A DNA stretch of 64,000 nucleotides from NCBI GenBank assembly GCA_964576715.1, contig CAZNWE010000011.1, positions 1-64,000 of the forward strand, in the 5' to 3' direction. The number at the start of each line of letters is the position of its first letter. The stretch's first letter is position 1. Shown in pieces: positions 35,725 to 44,495 of this stretch. The notes under the pieces are model-generated. The model was not told where the DNA came from. It was given only the letters and a program-made list of their open reading frames with translations, and did not search any database. The stretch is from SLRI01 sp964576715 (GTDB lineage: Bacteria; Pseudomonadota; Alphaproteobacteria; Geminicoccales; Geminicoccaceae). Made by a program: the position numbers and the translations under genes.

Positions 35725-36837
35725 TCAGCGCGGCACGGCCCGTACGTCCCGAAAGCCGGGGCGATCGAAGAGCCCGAGCTGGACCATGCCGCCGGGCGGC
35801 ACGAACAGGTCGCTGCGCAGGTTCAGGCTGCGGCGGACGAGGCCGAGCCGCTCGGCCGCCCGCTCGAAGCGCCTGCGGATGAGCTCGGCGACCGGCCCCT
35901 GGCCGCGCATCCGGCTGCCGAAGTCGGGATCGTTCAGCTGGCCGCCGCGGCACTGGCGGATCAGCGACAGCACCTTGCCCCGGCGCTCGGGGTAGTGCGT
36001 CTCGAGCCAGTTCTCGAACAGCTCCTTCACGTCGTGCGGCAGGCGCAGCAGGATCCAGCTCGCGGCCGCTGCACCAGCACCGGCAGCCGCTTCGAGGATG
36101 CGCTCGATCTCATGGTCGGTGAGGCCCGGGATCACCGGAGCGAGGCTCAGCGCCACCGGCACCCCGGCCGCCGAGAGCTCGCGCATCGTCGAGAGGCGGC
36201 GGTGCGGGGCGGCGGCGCGCGGCTCGAGCTTGCGGGCGAGCGCCGGGTCGAGCGTGGTGATCGACAGCGCGACGCTGACGAGCCCGTCCCTGGCCATCGG
36301 CACGAGCAGGTCGAGGTCGCGCAGCACCGCCGCCGACTTGGTGACGATGCTCACCGGATGCCGGGTCTCGGCCAGCATCTCGAGGAGCCGGCGGGTCACC
36401 TGCAGGCGACGCTCGATCGGCTGGTAGGGGTCGGTGTTGCTGCCCAGCGCCAACGGTGCCGGGGCGTAGCCGGGGTGGGCAAGCGCCTTTTCGAGCAATT
36501 CAGCGGCATCGTGCTTGACGAACAGCGTGGTCTCGAAATCCAGCCCCGAGGAGTAGCCGAGATAGTGATGCGAGGGTCGGGCGTAGCAATAGACGCAGCC
36601 GTGCTCGCAGCCGCGATAGGGGTTGATCGAGCGGTCGAAGGGGATGTCCGGCGAGCTGTTCCGGGCGATGATCGTCCGGCTGGTGTCGGCGAAAAGCTCG
36701 GTCTTCGGCGGTGGTGCCGCAAGCAGCGCCTCGAGCGTGCCCCAGCCGTCGTCGACCGGCTCATGGCTCTGGCGTTCGAACCGCCCCGCCTGGTTGAGCC
36801 CGGCGCCGCGCCCCTTGGTCGGCCGCGTGATCTGCAT
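35725..36837 (-). CDS. PA0069-type radical SAM protein (SplB-like)
   Basis: This 370-residue radical SAM protein has the cluster motif in NPYRGCEHGCVYCYAR (Cx3Cx2C) and the family segment SHHYLGYSSGLDFET. It is related to the spore photoproduct lyase superfamily and to the PA0069 family of unknown function that is widespread in proteobacteria. ATG 36837 follows GGAGGAAGG. Upstream in-frame codons give no conserved residues. It is divergent from the acyltransferase gene. Confidence 0.85.
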   Translation of the reverse strand: MQITRPTKGRGAGLNQAGRFERQSHEPVDDGWGTLEALLAAPPPKTELFADTSRTIIARNSSPDIPFDRSINPYRGCEHGCVYCYARPSHHYLGYSSGLDFETTLFVKHDAAELLEKALAHPGYAPAPLALGSNTDPYQPIERRLQVTRRLLEMLAETRHPVSIVTKSAAVLRDLDLLVPMARDGLVSVALSITTLDPALARKLEPRAAAPHRRLSTMRELSAAGVPVALSLAPVIPGLTDHEIERILEAAAGAGAAAASWILLRLPHDVKELFENWLETHYPERRGKVLSLIRQCRGGQLNDPDFGSRMRGQGPVAELIRRRFERAAERLGLVRRSLNLRSDLFVPPGGMVQLGLFDRPGFRDVRAVPR

Positions 36838-37038
36838 GTCCTTCCTCCACCTGCCTGTTGGTGCCATGTGCTTATTGCAGAACTTTAAGTGAACATTAAG
36901 GGGTTTTTCGTAGAACGTCCAGACCAACTACGCGCACGGAGATGGCTCGATGATGGAGCTGGCGAAGCAGCCGCGGCCTTGCCTGCGACGCATAGCGGCG
37001 GCCCGGGTCGGGCGGCTGGCGGCGCCGGGCGGCCGCTG

Positions 37039-38199
37039 ATGGGCAGCCTCCGCCTGACGCTGGCCCTCCTGGTCGTCTATTTCCATGCCGGCAGCCCGCT
37101 CGGCGAGGCCCTGGTGCCGGACGGCCGGGCGGCCGTGCAGCTGTTCTTCCTGATCTCCGGCTTCTACATGGCGCTGGTCTTGAACGAGAAGTACCAGACC
37201 GCCGACAGCAACTGGCTGTTCTACAGCAACCGCTTCATTCGGCTGTGGCCGGCCGCCTTCGTCGTCAATCTCTTGGTGGTCCTGAGCTTCCTCGGGCTGG
37301 ACGAGGTGCGCCTCTTCATGCTCACCATGAGCATCGGCGACTTCCTGGCCTTCCTCGGCAGCCTCGATCCATGGGCACTGGCCCTGGTCATCGTCACCAA
37401 CCTCACCGTGGTCGGCCAGGACATTCTCTGGTTCTGCCGCTTCGAGCCGTCCGGTACCACCTTTCTGCCGTTCGGCGCGCCCGGCCACAATGGTGCCAGC
37501 CTGTCGCTCAACCACCCCTTGTTCACCGTCGCCATCGAGGCCTTCTACTACCTGATCTCGCCCTTCGTGCTCAGGCGCGGCTGGCGGGTGGCCCTGGGTT
37601 TCGTGATCGCCGGCGGCGCCTACCACGTGGCCCTTTTCGCCTTCGGGCTGTCGCCCTTGACCTGGGGCTATCACTTCTTCGCCGGTGCCGCGTATTTCTA
37701 TTTCCTCGGCGCCTGCGCCTATCACCTCTACCGCTGCCTCGGCCGGGAGCCGCTGCGCGCCTGGATCGCGGCCCGGCAGCGTCTGGCCTGGGTCTTCGTC
37801 CTCGGCGGCCTCGTGCTGCTCCTGCCGATCGACTGGCTGGTGCCGCGCGGCACGCTCGTCATGGCGCCGCTCTTCGCCCTGATCGTGCCGCTGCTCTTCA
37901 TCCTGACCCGTCACCGCCGCCTCGACCGGCTGGTCGGCGAGCTCTCCTTCGGGGTCTATCTCGCCCACTACCCGATCATCCTGGTGATCCAGCCCGGCCT
38001 CGCGCCGCTCGGCCTCTGGCTGGCGACCACCGTGCTCTCCGTGGCCGCGGCACTGCTCCTGTTCTGGCTCCTGGAGCAGCCGATCGACCGCTGGCGCCAG
38101 CGTCGGGCAGCCGCCGCAGTCGGCCGGCCGGGCGGCGGTGGCGGTGGCGCCGGCGGCTGGCCGTGGTCGAGCCGTGCCACCGCCGCCGGCGGCGGCTGA
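37039..38199 (+). CDS. Acyltransferase family 3 membrane protein
   Basis: This 386-residue protein has about ten membrane segments and the N-terminal family elements LRLTLALLVVYFHAG (the His is catalytic in OafA-type enzymes) and VQLFFLISGFYMAL, then YSNRFIRLWPA. It probably O-acetylates an envelope polysaccharide or lipid. A Gly/Ala-rich tail follows the last helix. ATG 37039 is chosen because it begins just before the first conserved helix; a start at 36889 would add about 50 low-complexity residues. Confidence 0.82.
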   Translation: MGSLRLTLALLVVYFHAGSPLGEALVPDGRAAVQLFFLISGFYMALVLNEKYQTADSNWLFYSNRFIRLWPAAFVVNLLVVLSFLGLDEVRLFMLTMSIGDFLAFLGSLDPWALALVIVTNLTVVGQDILWFCRFEPSGTTFLPFGAPGHNGASLSLNHPLFTVAIEAFYYLISPFVLRRGWRVALGFVIAGGAYHVALFAFGLSPLTWGYHFFAGAAYFYFLGACAYHLYRCLGREPLRAWIAARQRLAWVFVLGGLVLLLPIDWLVPRGTLVMAPLFALIVPLLFILTRHRRLDRLVGELSFGVYLAHYPIILVIQPGLAPLGLWLATTVLSVAAALLLFWLLEQPIDRWRQRRAAAAVGRPGGGGGGAGGWPWSSRATAAGGG

Positions 38200-38305
38200 T
38201 CCTCGGGCGCGCAAGAGCACGCTTGAGCGACACCGATCGAGGCTGGACAGGGCCGCCGATCCATGGCGCGATGCGGCTTCCGGTTAACCCGACGAGGTTC
38301 TTGCC

Positions 38306-40255
38306 TTGCCTGAAGCAAACCCGAGGCGCGCCTGGGGCGGCTGGCCGTCGCCGATCGGCCCCGAGACCGTCACCCGCCAGCAGCACCGGCTCGGCCAGCT
38401 TGCCCTCGACGCCGACCGGCTGCTGCTGTTGGAGGGCCGGCCGGACGAGGCTGGCCGGGTAACGCTGCTCGAGCTCGATCCGGATCGCCCCGACGCCGTC
38501 GCCGAGCGCACGCCGGCCCCCGTCAATGTCCGCACCCGGCTGCACGAGTATGGCGGCGCCTGCCTCGCCGCGCACGCCGGCACGATCGTCCTGGTCGACG
38601 ACCAGGACCAGCGCCTCTGGCGGCTCGATCCCGACGGCGGCCGCCGGCCGGTCAGCCCGGCGGCGGGCGGCCGGCTGCGCTATGCCGAACCGCTGATCGA
38701 CGCCCGGCGCGACCGGGTGATCGCCGTGGTCGAGGACCATGACCGGCCGGGCGAGCCCGAGAACCGGCTGTCGGCCTTGCCGCTCGCCGGCGGCACGCCC
38801 TTGACCCTGGCCGCCGGCCACGACTTCTTCGCCTACCCCCGGCTTTCGCCGGATGGTCGAAGGCTCGCCTGGCTCGTCTGGGACCACCCGGACATGCCCT
38901 GGGACGCAACCCGGCTGATGACGGCCGAAATCGCCGCCGACGGCAGCCTCGACGGCAGCCGCTGCAGCGCCGGCGAGAGCGGCGACGAGGCTGTCCTGCA
39001 GCCCGAATTCCTGCCCGACGGCCGACTTGCATGGCTGTCGGACAAGTCTGGCTTCTGGAACCTCTGGGCCGAGGGCGGCAGCGCCCCGCTGGTTGCCGAG
39101 CCGCGCGACATGGGCGGCCCGTTATGGCAGGTCGGCAGCCGCTGGTGGGCGCCGATCGCCGCCACGCAGGCCCTGGCGACGGTCACCGCCGCCGGCATCG
39201 AGCAGCTCACCGTCCTCGACCTCGCAGCCGGCACCGCACGGCCCCTGGCCCTGCCCTTCGCCGTCTTCGGCGAGCTCCTGGTCGCCGGCCGCACCGCCTA
39301 TTGCCGGGCGGCGTCGGTGGACCGGCCGGCCGCCGTCATCGCCGTCGACCTCGACACCGGCGACCATCAGGTCCTGCGCAGCGCCGGCCCGCTCGACCTC
39401 GACCCGGCCTGGATCGCCCGCCCTCGCTCGATCAGCTTCCCGAGCGCGGGGGGCCGCACCGCGTTCGGCTTCCACTACCCACCGACCAACCCTAAGGTCG
39501 CCGCCCCGCCGGGCGAGCGGCCGCCGCTGATCGTCAGGACGCATGGCGGGCCCACCGGTGCCGCCTCGCCCGCCTTGCGGCTCGGCTACCAGTTCTGGAC
39601 CAGTCGCGGCTTTGCCATCGTCGACGTCGACTATGCCGGCAGCACCGGCTACGGCCGCGCCTTTCGCGAGGCCTTGAACGGTCGGTGGGGCATCGCCGAC
39701 GTCGAGGACTGCATCGCCGCCGCCCGCCATCTGGTCGCCGCAGGGCTGGCCGACCCCGACCGCCTCGTGATCAGCGGCGGCAGCGCCGGCGGCTTCACCA
39801 CGCTCGCCGCCCTCACCTTCCACGACAGCTTCAAGGCCGGCTGCTCGGCCTACGGCATCGGCGACCTCGAGGCACTGATGCGGACCACCCACAAGTTCGA
39901 GAGCCGCTACCTCGACCGGTTGATCGGTCCCTGGCCGGAGGCCGCCGAGCTCTACCGCGCCCGCTCGCCGATCCACCACACCGACCGTCTCGCCTGCCCG
40001 CTGATCCTGTTGCAGGGCCTCGAGGACAAGGTGGTGCCGCCGGCGCAGAGCGAGGCCATGCGCGACGCGCTGCGCGCCAAGGGCCTGCCCGTCGCCTATC
40101 TCGCCTTCCCGCGCGAGGGGCACGGCTTTCGCGCCGCCGCGACGCAGCAGACGGCGCTGCTGGCCGAATATGCCTTCTACTGCCGCGTCTTCGGCATCGA
40201 GCCGGCCGAGCCCCTGCCGCCCTTGGCGATCGAGAACCTGCCGGCGCCCGGCTGA
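38306..40255 (+). CDS. S9-family prolyl oligopeptidase-like hydrolase
   Basis: This 649-residue protein has an N-terminal beta-propeller (TolB/DPP-like repeats such as FFAYPRLSPDGRRLAWL) and a C-terminal alpha/beta hydrolase. The nucleophile is Ser493 in VISGGSAGGF, with the acid in LLQGLEDKVVPP and the histidine in FPREGHGF. No signal peptide is seen, so it is cytosolic. It starts at TTG 38306, with GAGG about 12 bases upstream; this start is less certain. It probably releases dipeptides or acyl groups from peptides. Confidence 0.87.
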   Translation: MPEANPRRAWGGWPSPIGPETVTRQQHRLGQLALDADRLLLLEGRPDEAGRVTLLELDPDRPDAVAERTPAPVNVRTRLHEYGGACLAAHAGTIVLVDDQDQRLWRLDPDGGRRPVSPAAGGRLRYAEPLIDARRDRVIAVVEDHDRPGEPENRLSALPLAGGTPLTLAAGHDFFAYPRLSPDGRRLAWLVWDHPDMPWDATRLMTAEIAADGSLDGSRCSAGESGDEAVLQPEFLPDGRLAWLSDKSGFWNLWAEGGSAPLVAEPRDMGGPLWQVGSRWWAPIAATQALATVTAAGIEQLTVLDLAAGTARPLALPFAVFGELLVAGRTAYCRAASVDRPAAVIAVDLDTGDHQVLRSAGPLDLDPAWIARPRSISFPSAGGRTAFGFHYPPTNPKVAAPPGERPPLIVRTHGGPTGAASPALRLGYQFWTSRGFAIVDVDYAGSTGYGRAFREALNGRWGIADVEDCIAAARHLVAAGLADPDRLVISGGSAGGFTTLAALTFHDSFKAGCSAYGIGDLEALMRTTHKFESRYLDRLIGPWPEAAELYRARSPIHHTDRLACPLILLQGLEDKVVPPAQSEAMRDALRAKGLPVAYLAFPREGHGFRAAATQQTALLAEYAFYCRVFGIEPAEPLPPLAIENLPAPG

Positions 40256-40342
40256 CCCGACGACCGGGACCCGCTCGATCGGGTGCCGGCAAGCTCATCG
40301 GCGCCGCGCCTGCCTGCCTCGAGCTGTCGGCGCACCGCCGCT

Positions 40343-41391
40343 TCACCGCGCTGTCGCAGCGCCGGCCGGCGGCAGGCCGGGGACCAGGTCGACCAGGGCG
40401 AAGGTCTCGGCGGTGATCCAGGTGGTGAAGGCGAGGCAGCGGGCGAGGAGGAGGGCGGATTCGCGGCGGCCGAGGGTCAGGCCGGTGCGCATGGCGACGA
40501 ACAGCGCGATCGTGGCGAAGGTGAGGATGGCCAGCATCGGGGCGGCGACCGAGAAGTTGATGGTGGCGGCACCGGCGATGAGCACGGCCGTGGGGATGCA
40601 GACCAGGAGGTCGAAGATGTTGCTGCCGAGGACGTTGGCGAGGCTGGTGACGGCACGGCCCTGCCGGGCGGCGCGGACCGAGACGAAGGCGTCGGGGACG
40701 GAGGTGCCGGCGGCGACGACGGTGATCCCCAAAGGAAGCTCGGCGTCTGGAAGATCTCGCCGAAGGCGAGTGCTGAGCGGACCAGGGCCTCGACGCCGGC
40801 GAGGATGACGACGCGGGAGAGTGCCAGCCTGGCCCATTCGCGGCCGGGGCTGCTGCCCTCGGGCGGCTCGTCGCCTGCGTGGTCCACGGTGTCCTGGTAC
40901 TGGACGAAGACGTAGAGGCCGTAGAGCGGCAGCGCAATCAGGGCGAGGCTTCGGGTGACCTCGCCTTGAATTGTGCTCGGCGCCATGCCGTCCGCGGGCG
41001 GGACCGGGTGGTGGATGGCGGCGAAGGCGAAGGTGAGCAGCAGCACCGCCGCGGCGATCATGTACAACTGGGATTCCTTGGAGACGAGGTCGCGGTTGGT
41101 CGCGAGGCGGGGCTGGGCGACGAGCCCGGCGAGGCCGGGGATGACCAGGATGTTGAAAAGGGCGGAGCCGACGATGGCGGCGACACCGAGCTCGAAATCG
41201 GCGTGGAAGGTGGCGGCGATGACGACAGAGGCGAGCTCCGGGAAGCTCGAGCCGACGGCGCCCTGGACGATGTCGGGCAGACGGTAGTGGGCGGCCAGGC
41301 GTTCCGACGCGGTCTCGAGCAGGCCGCTGCCCTGCCGGATGACGGCGGTCGCGGCGAGGGCCGTGAGTGTCCAGAGGAGGATGGGGTTCAT
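40343..41391 (-). pseudogene. Ca2+:cation antiporter (CaCA family), frameshifted
   Basis: This gene encodes a sodium/calcium exchanger-type membrane protein (YrbG/CaxA-like), but it is split between two frames. From ATG 41391 the first part has the first alpha repeat (GAVGSSFPELASVVIAA, GSALFNILVIPGL) and reads to FGEIFQTPSFLWG. The second repeat (TVVAAGTSVPDAF, LANVLGSNIFDLL) continues only in the other frame. The switch is at the GGGG run at 40727-40730: adding one G restores a continuous protein of about 350 residues. It is either a recent pseudogene or a base-calling error; a normal gene is likely if the latter. Confidence 0.82.
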
Positions 41392-41990
41392 GCCGGGATC
41401 AGCCGCCCGATTGCCGACGGGCGATGCCGTCCGTGGGGCGGCGGCGATGGCGCAGGTCGGGCGTTGGGTTGTCGCGGAGCGTCGCTTGCCGTGCAGGTTT
41501 GCAGGGTCCGGAAGGCCGGGATAGAGGCCCCGGCGGTGAGCCGCCCGGCCAAGCCGAAGCCTCCCGCCATGGCGCGAGCCTGCCGAAGCTCTTGAGCATG
41601 CCGCCGGCCCGTGCGGGAGATGGATGGACGCCCTGTCGGATGCAAGCATCAACTCTGGCGCCGGCCGGCCGGGCGGCTTCCTGCCGCGCTGCTGACCGGC
41701 ACCACCGACCAGCGCGGTCTTGCGAGCCTGGCAGGCTCCTGATAGATTTTCGTGTCGGTAGCGACGCTCGCCAGCGCCCCGTCCCGAGCGGCTCCGGTGC
41801 CTCCCTGACGCGGCTTCGCCGCCGGCCATTGCCGCTGTGCATCGCGGCCATCGGGACATTCACAGCAGCCTGCCAGGGTCATATGGCTGTCGCGCCCTCG
41901 TCCATTTCGGCGAGTAGGTAGCGAGGGCTGCGGCGGCGAGCCCGAGCGAGCGCGTCGCGTTCGTGTCAAAACCGAAGAGGGAGACCGTTC
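41392..41990. other. Intergenic region without supported gene
   Basis: This 599-base gap separates the exchanger from a methyltransferase on the other strand. ORFs on both strands have no recognisable protein features and Arg/Pro-rich out-of-frame composition. GGGAGACCGTTC at the right end may give the ribosome binding site (GGGAGA) of the methyltransferase. I see no RNA gene or repeat. Confidence 0.5.
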
Positions 41991-42860
41991 ATGGGCGAGA
42001 TATTGGCCGACGAGCCATCGGAGTTCGTGACCTTCTGGAACGAGATCCTGGTGCCGAAGTTCGTCCGCTGGAAGCATGTGCTGGTGGGTGGCCTGAGCCT
42101 CCACTCGGACGCGATCTTCCCGCGGCTGGAGATCCATTCGGGCGAGCGGGTGCTCGATGCCGGTGCCGGCTTCGGTGATACGGCGTGCATGCTGGCGGAA
42201 CGGGTCGGCCCGGGCGGTGCGGTCGTCGCCATGGATTGCTGTGATGCCTTTCTCGAACACGGCCGGCACGAGGCGGCAACGAGGGGGCTGACCAACGTCG
42301 CGTTCGTCGCCGCCGACGTCGAGCGTTACCCGTTCGCCGGGGATTTCGACCTCGTGTTCTCGCGCTTCGGCACGATGTTCTTCGCGAACCCGGTGGTGGC
42401 GCTGCGAAACATGCGCAAGGCGCTGCGGCCGGGCGGGCGGCTCACCCACATCGTCTGGCGCGAGCGCGCCGACAACCCGTGGCTCTCGGCGGCCAAGGAT
42501 GTCGTGCTGCGGCACCTGCCGCTACCCGGTGACGACGCCCAGACCTGCGGGCCGGGTCCGTTCTCGATGGCCGACGAGGCCCTGGTCACCGCCCAGATGA
42601 GGGCCGCGGGCTTCGCCGACATCAGCTTCGAGCGCGTCGATGCCAAGGTCAGGATGGGCGACAGCATCGAGGACGCGATCGGCTTTCAGATCGCCATCGG
42701 CCCGGCCGGCGAGGTGGTGCGCGAAGCCGGCGATCTCGCCCGGGCCAAGGATGCGGCGATAAATGCCGACCTGACCGAGCTGCTGCGGCCGCATGTCGGC
42801 GCCGACGGGGTCTGGATGGATTCGAGCTCCTGGGTAATCTCGGCGCGCAACCCGGCCTGA
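41991..42860 (+). CDS. SAM-dependent methyltransferase (UbiE/COQ5-like)
   Basis: This 289-residue class I methyltransferase has motif I VLDAGAGFGDTACML, motif II AVVAMDCCDAFLE, FVAADVERYPF and FDLVFSRFGTMFFANPVVALRNM, then LRPGGRLTHIVW. The pattern matches the UbiE/arsenite or small-molecule methyltransferase group (Methyltransf_11/25). Substrate unknown. Monocistronic in appearance. ATG at 41991. Confidence 0.82.
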   Translation: MGEILADEPSEFVTFWNEILVPKFVRWKHVLVGGLSLHSDAIFPRLEIHSGERVLDAGAGFGDTACMLAERVGPGGAVVAMDCCDAFLEHGRHEAATRGLTNVAFVAADVERYPFAGDFDLVFSRFGTMFFANPVVALRNMRKALRPGGRLTHIVWRERADNPWLSAAKDVVLRHLPLPGDDAQTCGPGPFSMADEALVTAQMRAAGFADISFERVDAKVRMGDSIEDAIGFQIAIGPAGEVVREAGDLARAKDAAINADLTELLRPHVGADGVWMDSSSWVISARNPA

Positions 42861-43055
42861 ACCGCCGCCGGGCCCGCGGTGCTGCCGAGCGCGGCCACAG
42901 CCACGGGCGAGCCTCGCGGCAGCCGGCTGGCGGTTGGTCAGCACCCCGGCCGCTTTGCGGCGCCCGCCTCGAGCGTCTCGGTCAGGCGGCGGTTGACCCG
43001 AACATGCCGATGCGCGAATGAGATGAGTCGCACAATAGCGAGGGGAGAGGGCACG

Positions 43056-43532
43056 ATGCCGAGGCTGGAACGGGCGCTTTACGGCACTGCGCTCCTGGTG
43101 CTGATCTTCCTCGGCAGCGGCGAGGTCGGAGCACAGGGCGGGCCAGGACAGGGCCGGGGTGCGGGCATGCTGGAGCGGGTCGAGATGCTCGACACCGACG
43201 GCGACGGGCTGCTCCAGGAAGCCGAGCTCGTGTCCTGGCGCGAGACGGTGTTCCTGGCGATGGATGCCGACGGCGACGATGCCCTCAGCCGCGAGGAGTA
43301 CATGGCCATTGAGCTCGGCCGCGGCGCCGCCCCGGAGGCGCGGGGCCCGCGCTACGAGGAGATGCAGGCGGCAAAGGCCGCCGAGTTCGACGCCATGGAC
43401 GCCGACGGCGACGGCAGCGTGCCGCGCGACGCGTTCATCGCCTTCGTCGTGACCCAGTTCCAGGACGCCGACACCAACGCCGATGGCGCGCTCGCCGCAA
43501 CCGAGTTTCGCGCGATGCACGGCCGGCCCTGA
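43056..43532 (+). CDS. Secreted EF-hand protein
   Basis: This 158-residue exported protein has a signal peptide (cleavage near EVGAQG) and four 12-residue EF-hand loops: DTDGDGLLQEAE, DADGDDALSREE, DADGDGSVPRDA and DTNADGALAATE. Three have acidic residues at positions 1, 3, 5 and 12; the third lacks the position-12 Glu. It is predicted to bind Ca2+ in the periplasm. GGGGAGAGGG lies upstream of the ATG at 43056. In-frame upstream starts give no conserved sequence. Function unknown. Confidence 0.85.
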   Translation: MPRLERALYGTALLVLIFLGSGEVGAQGGPGQGRGAGMLERVEMLDTDGDGLLQEAELVSWRETVFLAMDADGDDALSREEYMAIELGRGAAPEARGPRYEEMQAAKAAEFDAMDADGDGSVPRDAFIAFVVTQFQDADTNADGALAATEFRAMHGRP

Positions 43533-43626
43533 GCCGGGGGCCGCGCGAGCGCCGCGACAACACAGGCTGCTGCCGGTCAGCCGTCGAACCGACCGTCGAC
43601 CGCCGGGCGGCTGGCTCGGTCATCGG

Positions 43627-44364
43627 TCATCCGCCGAGCCGGTAATCGATGGTGGTCACCACCCGGACGGTCTTGAAGCGCTGCAGCTCCTCGCTCTGCC
43701 CGGGGGCATTGTCGCGCGGCAGGATCTGGAAGAGGCCCTGGCTGGCGCGGTGGATGCCGGTGATCCGGCTGCCGCTGTCGGCGGCGAACTGGTCGGCGGC
43801 CTCGCGCGCACTCCGGGTCGCCTCGGCGATCATCTCGGGCTTGATGTCGTTGAGCCGGGTGAAGAGGTAGAAGGGTCCGCGTGGGCCATCGCTGGTCAGC
43901 ACCACGCCGGCCTCGACCAGCCGGCCGACCGCCTGGCTCGCGGCCTTGACGAGATCGACGTCTGGCGAGCGGACCATCAGGCTGAGGCCGACGATGTAGC
44001 GGCTCTCGACCGGCCCGCTGCGATAGGGCTGGGCGAGGAGGTCGGTGACCTCGATCCCCTGAACCTCGATCGCCGCCGGCGGGATGCCGTGGTCGCTCAT
44101 GAAGGCCATCACGGCACCTTCCGCGCGGGCGAGTTCGGCCTGTGCCGTCGCCAGGTCGTCGCTGGTCGCGACGAGGCGAAGCGGCCAAAGCGCGAGGTCC
44201 GCCTCGACCTCCCGCTCGGCCAGCCCGCGCACGGTGACCAGCCGCTCCGCCGTCCGCCAGTCACGGACACCCTCGGCCACGAACCACCCTGCCGAGGCCA
44301 CGCCGAGGCCGAGCAGCAACGCCGCCAGAACCCCCGTCATCGTCGCCCCGACCCGCATCGCCAT
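43627..44364 (-). CDS. SIMPL-domain (DUF541) protein
   Basis: This 245-residue protein has an N-terminal membrane anchor or signal (GVLAALLLGLGVASAGWFVAEG) and then a SIMPL/YggE-type domain: VRGLAEREVEADLALWPL, IEVQGIEVTDLL, Y-x-V-G-L-S-L-MV, and EATRSAREAADQFAADSGSRI. Periplasmic; SIMPL proteins are linked to oxidative-stress phenotypes but have no known reaction. ATG 44364 has GGAG 8 bases upstream; the frame is open further but without conserved sequence. Confidence 0.85.
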   Translation of the reverse strand: MAMRVGATMTGVLAALLLGLGVASAGWFVAEGVRDWRTAERLVTVRGLAEREVEADLALWPLRLVATSDDLATAQAELARAEGAVMAFMSDHGIPPAAIEVQGIEVTDLLAQPYRSGPVESRYIVGLSLMVRSPDVDLVKAASQAVGRLVEAGVVLTSDGPRGPFYLFTRLNDIKPEMIAEATRSAREAADQFAADSGSRITGIHRASQGLFQILPRDNAPGQSEELQRFKTVRVVTTIDYRLGG

Positions 44365-44495
44365 TGCCGCTCCAGCGCCCAACCAGACGTGAGCATGGCC
44401 TGCAGCGGGAGGACTGGCAATGGCCGTGCCTCCAGCCTTTGGCATGGCAGTCACGTCGGGCTATGGTGCCGCGAAAACGACATCTGGAGAACGGG

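Noticed and set aside
40727..40737. Programmed -1 frameshift in the exchanger gene
   Set aside because: No canonical X-XXY-YYZ slippery heptamer and no obvious downstream stimulator; a missing G explains it more simply.
41392..41990. ORFs on both strands in the 599-base gap as a small gene
   Set aside because: Out-of-frame type composition, no start context and no recognisable protein features.
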